A DNA stretch of 6,634 nt from Promethearchaeota archaeon (GCA_011365055.1 RDOG01000043.1:1-6634), one strand, 5' to 3'. Shown: positions 1 to 6,364, counted from the stretch's first letter. Notes: generated from the sequence alone by a model not told the origin. Translations and numbers: made by a program.

Positions 1-172
1 TTGGAAATACAAGAACTACTACATTCCTTATCAACGATAGCTATTTGAACTCAACTCTTTCCTTAATAAATTTTAAAGAAAATTAGGCTGTAAAATACAA
101 TAAAATTGTTAATTTAAATTGATATTATTTTTGATTCCTAATTATCTACTAAATTCTCTTGAACCCTTTTTC
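1..172. other. Intergenic edge, no supported gene
   Basis: This AT-rich stretch shows no convincing gene. All three plus-strand frames are open for the first 36 bases and close at 37-39 (TAG), 46-48 (TGA) and about 87. One of them could be the tail of a gene entering from the left, but the sequence does not say which. No RNA gene or clear repeat is visible. Confidence 0.5.
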
Positions 173-313
173 CTATTCCTCAATTTTTATAGTGTTTCCA
201 GGCGTAATTCCATGTTCATTGAATACATCAACCTGAATATGATATTCAATACCTTTATTCAACGTACCCAAACGTAAGCTTTCTTTATCATGTACTAACC
301 AATCAAAAGTCAA
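173..313 (-). pseudogene. Decayed C-terminal fragment of a beta-sandwich (FN3-like) protein
   Basis: On the minus strand, 46 sense codons run from 313 to a TAG at 173-175. They read like real protein: a DWLVHDKESLRLG stretch, then KGIEYHIQVDVFNEHGITPG, ending TIKIEE. The pattern 'L..G..Y.+.VD.FNE.GIT.G' resembles, from memory, the last strands of FN3-like C-terminal domains in secreted glycoside hydrolases (family 43-type proteins and relatives). That family link is an inference. The frame is closed directly upstream by TGA (314-316). It contains no ATG, and the only possible start is a TTG without a ribosome binding site. A neighbouring frame upstream (NELSGTASD, about 318-343) could continue the same domain after a frameshift. 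I read this as a gene remnant rather than a working small gene. A sequencing frameshift is possible, but stops soon appear in every frame upstream. Confidence 0.55.
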
Positions 314-363
314 TCAGACGCCGTTCCGCTGAGTTCATTTACTATATTTAATTTTTATAAACC

Positions 364-376
364 AAACATATAAATT
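364..376 (+). promoter_or_regulatory. Possible archaeal TATA box for the zinc-finger gene
   Basis: The sequence AACATATAAATTT fits an archaeal TATA element preceded by A residues. Transcription would begin near 398-402 and leave a leader of about 50 nt containing the AAGGGGA site. AT-rich DNA gives many such matches (TTTTATAAA at 353-361 is another), so this is only a candidate. Confidence 0.25.
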
Positions 377-448
377 TAGATCAAATTGAATTAGACTTAT
401 GAGAAAATTAAAACTTCAGATTCAGATGTCTATAAGGGGATTTATACG

Positions 449-682
449 ATGTTTTACATAGAAGATGCACCTACAGGCACCACAAAATGTGATTGGTGTA
501 AAGAAGTTATTAAAAAAGGCACTATTAGACTTAAATTTGCCCCATCTAAAGGCTATAATTATTACTGGCATCAAGAATGCGGGAAAAAATATTTAGAAGG
601 ACTAATAATTATGCTACAAAAAGGCGAAAAAGGCTTAATTGGTCGAGAAGAAGCAGAAAAAGCTCGCAAAGATGCGGGATAA
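449..682 (+). CDS. Small zinc-finger protein with PARP-type C-C-H-C pattern
   Basis: This 77-residue, lysine-rich, soluble protein has four likely zinc ligands: C14, C17, H41 and C44 (C-x2-C-x23-H-x2-C). The context around them (KCDWCKEVIKKGTIRL, then YYWHQEC) matches the PARP-type zinc finger. In that finger, C-x2-C is followed by a 'I.KG..R' strand and a 'W.H..C' end, and the usual spacing is about 28 residues, so this version is slightly shorter. In eukaryotes this finger recognises DNA breaks. Here it stands alone with a charged helical tail (about residues 46-77) and no catalytic domain. The start is supported by AAGGGGA at 434-440, eight bases before the ATG. There is no signal peptide or membrane segment. 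DNA binding is inferred from the fold resemblance; a protein-binding role is equally possible. The gene looks monocistronic. Confidence 0.8.
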   Translation: MFYIEDAPTGTTKCDWCKEVIKKGTIRLKFAPSKGYNYYWHQECGKKYLEGLIIMLQKGEKGLIGREEAEKARKDAG

Positions 683-718
683 TAAGTTAGCGGGGAATTG
701 TCTCTAAAAATAAATTTA

Positions 719-750
719 TCCCTTTTTCGGCTGCTTCTTATTATTTTGTA
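719..750 (+). terminator. Possible T-rich archaeal terminator after zinc-finger gene
   Basis: A pyrimidine-rich tract, including TCCCTTTTT at 719-727 and further T runs to about 750, begins some 37 bases after the stop codon. Archaeal RNA polymerase stops at oligo-T tracts without needing a hairpin, but these runs are short, so the call is weak. Confidence 0.3.
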
Positions 751-950
751 CTTTATTGATTTTTATGTACTTGTGATATATAATATTAAAAATTAGAATG
801 ATTTAAACCTTATTCATAAAATATAAATGAGAATAATAGAAATAAGTTGAAATTAATAAAAAATTATAGATTTTGAACATTTTAAGGGATTTTCTATGAA
901 TATATCATTAGTAAATTAAAAATTAGCACACAAATTTTATGCCACTTAAG

Positions 951-969
951 TTTAAAAAATGATTTTAAA
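951..969. repeat. Inverted repeat, 7-bp arms, upstream of CrtC-like gene
   Basis: TTTAAAA (951-957) and TTTTAAA (963-969) are perfect inverted arms around a 5-base spacer. The element also overlaps the best TATA-like stretch for the downstream gene. It could be an operator, but such palindromes arise easily in this AT-rich DNA. Confidence 0.35.
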
Positions 970-972
970 ACA

Positions 973-992
973 ATTTATTTGCTTAAATAAAT
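973..992. repeat. Inverted repeat, 8-bp arms, before the ribosome binding site
   Basis: ATTTATTT (973-980) and AAATAAAT (985-992) are perfect inverted arms around GCTT. The repeat lies 14 bases before the Shine-Dalgarno site of the CrtC-like gene. It could act as a repressor operator or as a weak hairpin in the leader. All paired bases are A-T, so an RNA hairpin would be unstable and an operator is the more likely role, if it has one. Confidence 0.4.
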
Positions 993-1006
993 GATTTTTT
1001 TTAATT

Positions 1007-1015
1007 GAGGTGAGG
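1007..1015 (+). promoter_or_regulatory. Shine-Dalgarno site fixing the start at 1019
   Basis: GAGGTGAGG is an excellent match to the 3' end of archaeal 16S rRNA. It sits directly before the ATG at 1019, five bases from its GAGGTGA core. The in-frame GTG at 1010 lies inside this site and cannot be the start it serves, so the protein begins MSQSW rather than with three extra residues. Confidence 0.85.
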
Positions 1016-1018
1016 TTT

Positions 1019-2032
1019 ATGAGTCAAAGTTGGATTACAATTCCCTATCGGGAACTAGATCATGGTTCATTCGATGAGGAATGGCTGCCACATAAAAAAT
1101 CGTCTGGTTGGTGGTATATTACTGGTTATCTTACCGACAAAGAAAACTCCAGTCAACTCTACTCATTCCAGTACACTGTAATACAAGCACGGATGTATGG
1201 GATAACGACGTATATGCTCCATATGGGTTTAACGGATTTTCAAGAAGAATCTCATCTATTCAAACAAAAAATACAGTTACGAAAAAAGAAGAATGTACGT
1301 GTGAATCAAGATGAAATTGCTTATGAACCATATACAAGATTAATTAAAGAACAAAAACAATTCAAGCTCACGATGGCCACAACAGAATTTAATTTAAATT
1401 TAGTAATGCAAAAAGGCAAAGGTGCTTTCTGGCATTGTGATAATGGTGTCCTAATAATGGGTTTGATAGATGACCCAGATCAGCGAACAGTATATTATTC
1501 CTACACCAACTTACCGACTGAAGGAACTCTCGTTATTCGGAATAAATCGCAAACGCGTACCTTAGAAGTTGTTGGAAAATCGTGGTTCGACCGTCAGTGG
1601 GGACCTTATCGACTTCTTGATGCGGATTCTCACTGGGAGTGGTTCTCTTTCCGATTTTTCGACGACGAGGAAATCATGTTGTTTTCATTCCCAAAGCAAC
1701 CTTATATTGATGGTACTTACATCAACAAACAAGGCCAGACGACTCGGTTGCAAAATTATGAAATTAAACCGAAGGAATTCATCAAAGTTGGACGATATAA
1801 CTACACATTCTCGTATGGTTGGGATGTAATAATACCTGGAATTAAAGAAGAACGATACGAGATAAAACCGCTAATGAAAGGGCAATTAAATATTGCATAT
1901 TTTGAAATGATGGCTGAATTACTAAATGCAGAAGGTAAACGCGTCGGTTATTGTTTTATTGAATTACTTTCTGGGGCTAGAAACAAGATCCGTCTTTATC
2001 AACAAATTTCTCAATTACTTAAGAAATCTTAA
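1019..2032 (+). CDS. CrtC/AttH-family lipocalin-like protein (COG5621-like)
   Basis: This 337-residue protein belongs to the family of carotenoid 1,2-hydratase (CrtC) and AttH, two lipocalin-like beta-barrels. Signs are the N-terminal GWWYITGYL (residues 30-38) with YSFQYT (48-53), corresponding to the family's 'WWY.TG.L...FQ.T'. HMGLTDF (68-74) follows, then the hallmark SWFDRQWG (188-195), HWEWFSF (205-211) and a closing GYCFIELLSG (310-319). Length is normal for the family. Many members carry W-x-D-H-x-W in the hallmark, with the histidine implicated in CrtC hydratase chemistry. Here that position is arginine (R192), a variant I also recall from non-carotenoid members, so carotenoid hydration is unlikely. 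No signal peptide or membrane segment is visible, in contrast to secreted bacterial relatives, so it probably acts in the cytoplasm on a hydrophobic ligand. Substrate unknown. No carotenoid genes lie nearby, and the gene appears to be transcribed alone. Confidence 0.85.
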   Translation: MSQSWITIPYRELDHGSFDEEWLPHKKSSGWWYITGYLTDKENSSQLYSFQYTVIQARMYGITTYMLHMGLTDFQEESHLFKQKIQLRKKKNVRVNQDEIAYEPYTRLIKEQKQFKLTMATTEFNLNLVMQKGKGAFWHCDNGVLIMGLIDDPDQRTVYYSYTNLPTEGTLVIRNKSQTRTLEVVGKSWFDRQWGPYRLLDADSHWEWFSFRFFDDEEIMLFSFPKQPYIDGTYINKQGQTTRLQNYEIKPKEFIKVGRYNYTFSYGWDVIIPGIKEERYEIKPLMKGQLNIAYFEMMAELLNAEGKRVGYCFIELLSGARNKIRLYQQISQLLKKS

Positions 2033-2035
2033 GGA

Positions 2036-2079
2036 TTTTTTTTATGCTATATAGATTTCTTACTTTTTCCTTTTTATTT
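2036..2079 (+). terminator. Oligo-T terminator after CrtC-like gene
   Basis: Eight consecutive T residues (2036-2043) start four bases after the stop codon. More T-rich tracts follow at 2064-2079. This is the usual archaeal intrinsic termination signal, without a stable hairpin. Confidence 0.55.
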
Positions 2080-2120
2080 AATATTCTAATTTTGAATACT
2101 TCATCATTTAATATTCCTAG

Positions 2121-2164
2121 CTAATGAATCTTATATAATAACGGATAACTCTAAATGAGATATA
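2121..2164. repeat. Direct repeat copy A (44 bp), left of the TPR gene
   Basis: This copy matches 6573-6616 in the same orientation at 37 of 44 positions, with no gaps. The best-conserved part is ATAACTCTAAATG, identical in both copies. It lies between the convergent CrtC-like and TPR genes. It has no evident coding role. Confidence 0.6.
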
Positions 2165-2237
2165 AAAAGAGATTTTTAGTATGATTGGAAGAATATAGAT
2201 TATTTTTCTTATACATATCCATTTTAAGATATTCTTA

Positions 2238-5200
2238 TTACTTTTTAAGCAAATCAAGATTTTTTAGTGCTTTTTGATTTTTAGGGTCCAATTTTAAAGC
2301 TTTTTTCAGTGCTTTTTCAGCTTTTTTAGGTGATTCCATTTCAATTAATATTGCTCCCTTAATATTCCAATAGATTGAAGAATTGGAGTCTATTTTTATG
2401 GCTTTTTCAATGGTTTTAAGTGCATCTTTATACCGTTTTAATGCTGTTAAAGTCATTGCTTTATCTTTTAAAATACCATCATCTTCAGGATTCACGGATA
2501 AATATGTATTAAAGTTATCCAATGCTGCATCATATCTTTTCATTCCATGAAAGACTTCTCCTAATAATGCAAACCAAACACTACTATTCGGTTCTAGTTC
2601 ATTAAGTCTTTTGAATATGAGATAGGCATCGTCATATAGTTCTAAATCCTTTAATGCGAACCCATATTCTTGTAAGGTCTTTATATTATTCGGATTAAGT
2701 TCACTTGCCCTCTTAAAATACTCTAATGATTCTAATCTATATTTTTTTCCTTTTTCCTCGTTTTGCTTTTTCTCTTCGTTTAAGGCTAAGATCTTATATG
2801 TCATGCCTATATTTGCAACTGGATCGATGTAGTGGGGTGCGATTTCAGAAGCTTTCTTAAGGAATTTAATTGCATTTTCATAGTTACCCTCATTATAGGC
2901 TGTGTCTGCTAGGTCAATGTTTTTTCTATATTCTGGATCATTAAGATTAAAGATTTTCTTCAAGAGAATTACATAAGATTTATGGTCAAATATGTTATAA
3001 TCGCGCATGGATTCTAATCTCTTGTGATAAATTTCAGGTTCATTATATCCCAAGTAATTTGCGGCTTGATATAATCTTATTGCCATGTCCAAACTTCCTT
3101 GAGCACGCTTCATGTCTCCTTTCTTTACCAAGCTTCTTGCAATATCCTTGTTTATGAGTGGAGATTCATCAAAATAATGAGATGTTCTAATAAATTTACA
3201 CTTGGGGCAAGTAATTGCAAGATAAGAAATGGGATTTTGACAATCCTCACATGTTAGAACTTGATCTAAAGGTTTGAACTTTGTAATCCATTCATCTAAT
3301 TTCTTGTCTAATTCATCATTTTTTAATGCTGAAATGTCTAATGTTTGGTTTAATAATTCAAAATCTTCTTTAAGTAAATTAAGAAAATTTTGCTCTGATT
3401 TATCTATCAATTCAAATGGAAGTTCTATCCAATCAGAACCAGTACCTGCAGTAATATCTTTTAATCTAAAAATTTTAATTGATTCATGAAGATCTTTTTC
3501 CCAAAATCTTTCTGGTTTAATTTGCATTCCAATTGCCCTTGGATTCATTGATTGATACCCTAATTGAGTCGTTACGTTTTCACTCGTTGGTAATAGTGCC
3601 TCATCAAGTATCGAGATGAACCATCCTAATACTTGCATTTCTTCATTGTATAATTTATCATTTATTTCAGCAGATTTAACGTATGAATCATTTCCAAATT
3701 TAACGCTTGTTGAAGTTCCGTGTTCCATGCAATAAGTCTTGTGAATGAAAACATCACCCTCAAGAATTTTTCCAGCAATTAATCCCATGGTCATTTGAAA
3801 ACCATCGGAATCATCATTATTATAATTGTTTGAATGTAATAAAGAAAAATAAATTGCTTTAATTAGACCAGTTGATTCAATGTAAATCGAATCCCTTTCA
3901 CTTACAGCTTTTTTTGGACCCTGACCAAATACACTTACTTTTACTTGAATATTTTCAGATTTAGACGGTTTCAAATCGTCAAAATCCAAACTAACAAATT
4001 TATAATTATCTTCAAACCGTTTTTTATTTATGTGACTGTACAATTTGACGATAAGCTCCTTGTTTTTTAGAATGCAACAATAATCCAATTTTCCACTACT
4101 TGTTTTTATAGAAAAAATTATTTTTTTCCCATCGGTTTTGTAATAATCTTTATCTAAATCATATTTTGAATCCCAATTGAGTGTTCTATTGGTTTCCTCA
4201 GGACCTTCATAATGATAGGAAGAATAGGTTACAACTCTTCCATCCTCATAAAACCTTAAATAATAGGTGTTGTCTTGTTCTTCTCTTAAATAAAACCCTG
4301 AGAATTGTAAAGCACTTGAATTTTCAGCAGGCTCAAGTTCTGTTTCGGTGAAGTCATCTGCTTCATTAATGTCGCTTTCTTTTTCTTCAATGGGTTCTTT
4401 TTTACGTGGGCCTTCGAGAATTCGTCCAGAAATATCTTCGACTTCTAGGTTGAAATCGACGAAATTATAGTGTTTCTCATTGAAGGAATTATTATAGTAG
4501 CTGAATAGATTTAAAAATAGTTCCTTTCCCTTAAGCATGCCCGTGTATTCAAAAAGTACGTTATCCTTATTTTTTACGGTAACGGATATCTTATTTCCCG
4601 TTAGTTTATAGTATCCATTAGCGATGGAACTATAACCTGGTTCGTCCCAATGTCCAATACTATAATAACCTGCAGTAATTCTCTTAAATACAGTGTTCCA
4701 TTGAAACCATTTAATAGCATCTTCGATAGAATCCGCTGTTCCTACGGTAATGGCAACTCTATTTGGGTAGAAACGGATTAATTCATGGTATCCTTTTGGA
4801 TTTTTAAATACATAAAAACCGGAATATAAAAGTTTTTCATCTAATCCTTTATCAATTTGCCCCTCTGGTTTTCCAATTGGTTCACTTTTCAATTTTTGCA
4901 TTTTTATTTCTAAAACTTTTAAAAATTTGCTTGCCATTTCATTAGAAGTATTTAATTCTATTGCTTTTTCAAAGCATTTTATTGATTCGGGATAATTTTT
5001 TAAACGAGATAGTGCCCAACCCTTCTTAAAGATGGAATTCTCATTATTTGGCTCCAATTCAAGGGCTTTATTAAGTGCATTTAATGCTTCTTCAAACTCT
5101 TGTAACTCCAGGTGAATCAATCCTTTTCTATCCCAATAACCCGCATTATCAGGTTCTAATTTAATAGCTCTTGATATGCACTCAAGAGCCCGTTCTGGTT

Positions 5201-6362
5201 TTCCAATTTGAATCGATGTTATAGCGTTATTTGCTAATGCATCTGTGAGTTCATCATTAATGAGTAATGCTTTCTCATACCAAAAAACTGCATCGGCAAA
5301 TCTTCCTAAAGAACCTGATATGTTAGCAATTTCAATTAGTAAGGGTATAACGTTGGGTTTTATTTCTACAGCCTTTTCAAATAATTCTAATGCGGTTGCA
5401 TTTAGGTTTTGGCTTGCAAGTAACCTACCTTTCCCATAAAGGGCCACGAAATTGTTAGGATCCATTGTTAAAGCCTTATCGTATGATTCCATTGCCTCAT
5501 CATCTTTCTCCAAGCATTCAAATGCAAATCCCTGTTCGGCCCAAAGACTTGCATTGGTTGGATTTAATTCTATTGCATTCTTTAACTTGGCCAAGGCTTC
5601 AATAAAATCTCCACTTTTTATCAGATGTGTCCCAATTATTTGCCATCCATCAGATAAGCCTTCATCTATCTTGATGGCGATTTCTTCAGACATTTTTGGT
5701 TGGACTATTTTTAACTTACGAAGGGTATTTTGATAGACTTGAGTTGATAATATCCTAATAGAAACCTTTTTAACTTCTTCAAATAATTTTAAAGCCTTTT
5801 CCAATTGCTTTTTATCATTTGAATTAGCTAAACAAGAAGCTAATAAGTCCTTCCCTACATATTCCATTTCTTTATCATTGATTTGAGATCCTCGGTTGAT
5901 TAAAAATTCGGAAATTTTTTTAGCATCTTCAATCCTACCGCCAATTAACAACATCCATGCTTCATTATTTAATCTAGTCCACCAATCAGGGTGGAGTTTC
6001 ATTAATGAAGTGAAGTGATTTATTATGCTTTTATAGGATTTTAAATATGGTTTTGGTTGAATTTTATTTAATTCCTCAATTTTTTGAGCTGCGAGATCAA
6101 ATTTATCTTGGAAATAAAGAGCATACGCCCAATATTCCAAGACATCCTGGTCTTTAGGATCCATTTCATGTAGCTTTTCAAAATATATTGCGGAATTCTT
6201 ATAATCCAGAAGTGCATCATATGTCATTGCTAAGTGCTTTAAAACTTGATAATCCATCGGATCTATTTCAAGAGCTTTTTGAAAATTAGAAAGGGCATCA
6301 ATCCATTGCCGATTTGAATAACAAATAAGTCCTTCCAAATAATAGTCTTTTTTATCTTTCAT
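2238..6362 (-). CDS. Giant TPR scaffold with duplicated beta domain, inactive MPN-like domain and zinc ribbon
   Basis: This 1374-residue soluble protein has no signal peptide or membrane segment. The order is TPRs (1-100), a helical stretch (105-235), and TPRs (237-490) with typical 'A...Y.KA..L.P.N' repeats. Two copies of a beta-rich domain follow (511-640 and 687-795), joined by an acidic linker (655-683). Next is an MPN-like domain (about 823-970), a zinc ribbon (C1038, C1041, C1052, C1055), and further TPR-like helices and TPRs (1068-1374). The MPN-like part has MGLIAG (859-864) and GWF (913-915), but the JAMM metal ligands are replaced: I916 and I918 for the two histidines, N929 for the aspartate. 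It should therefore not be a peptidase. MPN-minus subunits of eukaryotes (Rpn8, CSN6, eIF3f) are structural partners, so an assembly scaffold is inferred, partner unknown. The start ATG has GAGGT at 6369-6373. Only two bases separate it from the stop of an upstream microprotein, suggesting translational coupling. Confidence 0.9.
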   Translation of the reverse strand: MKDKKDYYLEGLICYSNRQWIDALSNFQKALEIDPMDYQVLKHLAMTYDALLDYKNSAIYFEKLHEMDPKDQDVLEYWAYALYFQDKFDLAAQKIEELNKIQPKPYLKSYKSIINHFTSLMKLHPDWWTRLNNEAWMLLIGGRIEDAKKISEFLINRGSQINDKEMEYVGKDLLASCLANSNDKKQLEKALKLFEEVKKVSIRILSTQVYQNTLRKLKIVQPKMSEEIAIKIDEGLSDGWQIIGTHLIKSGDFIEALAKLKNAIELNPTNASLWAEQGFAFECLEKDDEAMESYDKALTMDPNNFVALYGKGRLLASQNLNATALELFEKAVEIKPNVIPLLIEIANISGSLGRFADAVFWYEKALLINDELTDALANNAITSIQIGKPERALECISRAIKLEPDNAGYWDRKGLIHLELQEFEEALNALNKALELEPNNENSIFKKGWALSRLKNYPESIKCFEKAIELNTSNEMASKFLKVLEIKMQKLKSEPIGKPEGQIDKGLDEKLLYSGFYVFKNPKGYHELIRFYPNRVAITVGTADSIEDAIKWFQWNTVFKRITAGYYSIGHWDEPGYSSIANGYYKLTGNKISVTVKNKDNVLFEYTGMLKGKELFLNLFSYYNNSFNEKHYNFVDFNLEVEDISGRILEGPRKKEPIEEKESDINEADDFTETELEPAENSSALQFSGFYLREEQDNTYYLRFYEDGRVVTYSSYHYEGPEETNRTLNWDSKYDLDKDYYKTDGKKIIFSIKTSSGKLDYCCILKNKELIVKLYSHINKKRFEDNYKFVSLDFDDLKPSKSENIQVKVSVFGQGPKKAVSERDSIYIESTGLIKAIYFSLLHSNNYNNDDSDGFQMTMGLIAGKILEGDVFIHKTYCMEHGTSTSVKFGNDSYVKSAEINDKLYNEEMQVLGWFISILDEALLPTSENVTTQLGYQSMNPRAIGMQIKPERFWEKDLHESIKIFRLKDITAGTGSDWIELPFELIDKSEQNFLNLLKEDFELLNQTLDISALKNDELDKKLDEWITKFKPLDQVLTCEDCQNPISYLAITCPKCKFIRTSHYFDESPLINKDIARSLVKKGDMKRAQGSLDMAIRLYQAANYLGYNEPEIYHKRLESMRDYNIFDHKSYVILLKKIFNLNDPEYRKNIDLADTAYNEGNYENAIKFLKKASEIAPHYIDPVANIGMTYKILALNEEKKQNEEKGKKYRLESLEYFKRASELNPNNIKTLQEYGFALKDLELYDDAYLIFKRLNELEPNSSVWFALLGEVFHGMKRYDAALDNFNTYLSVNPEDDGILKDKAMTLTALKRYKDALKTIEKAIKIDSNSSIYWNIKGAILIEMESPKKAEKALKKALKLDPKNQKALKNLDLLKK
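2241..3161 (-). other. C-terminal TPR block of the scaffold (residues 1068-1374)
   Basis: After a TPR-like helical pair near residues 1068-1105 and a linker, several canonical TPRs run to the end of the protein. Examples are the units around 1146-1178, 1209-1224 and 1228-1258, then three more to 1374, each with the A20/P32-type pattern ('NYENAIKFLKKASEIAP', 'LDPKNQKALKNL'). A charged insertion (1195-1207, EEKKQ and EEKGKK) extends one helix. TPRs bind peptides or protein partners. Confidence 0.8.
3198..3251 (-). other. Zinc ribbon in the scaffold (residues 1038-1055)
   Basis: C1038-x2-C1041 and C1052-x2-C1055, separated by ten residues, form a compact zinc ribbon (CEDC then CPKC). It sits directly between the MPN-like domain and the C-terminal TPRs. 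Such small ribbons bind protein or nucleic acid or simply brace a domain boundary. The sequence does not say which. Confidence 0.75.
3453..3896 (-). other. Inactive MPN-like (JAB/MPN-minus) domain, residues 823-970
   Basis: The order of landmarks follows the Rpn11/CSN5 MPN fold: IYIESTGLIKAIYFSL (826-841) as first strand and helix, MGLIAG (859-864), HGTSTSV (881-887), VLGWF (911-915), a TTQ helix start (931-933), RAIGMQIKP (942-950) and IFRLKD (964-969). Against the JAMM motif E...HxHx7Sx2D, I read M857, I916, I918, T926 and N929. All four metal-related acidic and histidine residues are lost. The assignment rests on alignment by eye from memory of the family. Confidence 0.7.
3978..4310 (-). 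other. Beta-rich domain, second copy (residues 685-795)
   Basis: It runs from SGFY (688-691) through YYLRFYEDGRVVTYSS (700-715), DYYKTDGKKIIFSIK (739-753), LKNKELIVKLYSHIN (765-779) and YKFVSLDF (787-794). The pattern of alternating strands with 'RFY.DG.V' and 'YYK.DG.KI.F' fits a small lipocalin-like barrel that I recall in many uncharacterised prokaryotic proteins. This copy is shorter than the first. Confidence 0.65.
4443..4832 (-). other. Beta-rich domain, first copy (residues 511-640)
   Basis: It follows the same plan as the second copy: SGFY (514-517), IRFYPNRVAITVG (529-541), an IEDAIKWF segment (546-553), GYYKLTGNKISVTVK (583-597), LKGKELFLNLFSYYN (610-624) and YNFVDFNLE (632-640). 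An extra glycine- and tyrosine-rich loop (about 564-582) is absent from the second copy. Ligand unknown. Confidence 0.65.
4893..6362 (-). other. N-terminal TPR block of the scaffold (residues 1-490)
   Basis: Three TPRs occupy residues 1-100, and a more divergent helical stretch covers 105-235. About seven canonical TPRs then run from 237 to 472, for example NAIELNPTNASLWAEQGFAF, KALTMDPNNFVALYGKGRLL and KALELEPNNENSIFKKGWAL. The repeats are uninterrupted and should form a superhelical binding groove. Confidence 0.85.
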
Positions 6363-6364
6363 TT

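Larger units (their letters stand above)
683..1006. other. Non-coding stretch between zinc-finger and CrtC-like genes
   Basis: About 320 AT-rich bases without a supported gene. It holds a T-rich tract after the zinc-finger gene (about 723-747) and two inverted repeats before the CrtC-like gene (951-969, 973-992). A seven-codon ATG frame at 896-919 follows an AAGGGA at 884-889. I do not call that frame a gene. No tRNA or structured RNA is evident. Confidence 0.5.

Noticed and set aside
1..87. Possible tail of a plus-strand gene entering from the left
   Set aside because: Three frames are open at first and none shows a recognisable protein pattern, so no frame can be chosen.
896..919. Seven-codon ATG frame with AAGGGA upstream, 100 bases before the CrtC-like gene
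   Set aside because: Too short, no regulatory codon run, and not coupled to the next gene. Chance is the simplest explanation.
1108..1829. Alternative plus-strand frames inside the CrtC-like gene (1108-1314, 1569-1829)
   Set aside because: They overlap a clearly recognisable family member in another frame and show no motif of their own.
2225..2237. Short palindrome TAAGA-TAT-TCTTA just after the TPR stop codon
   Set aside because: Five A-T-rich base pairs make no stable terminator, and no good T run follows on the minus strand.
3274..5733. Plus-strand open frames opposite the TPR gene (3274-3489, 5245-5439, 5452-5733)
   Set aside because: They are antisense shadows of the strongly coding minus-strand TPR gene. 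They are serine- and asparagine-rich, and I recognised no protein pattern in them.
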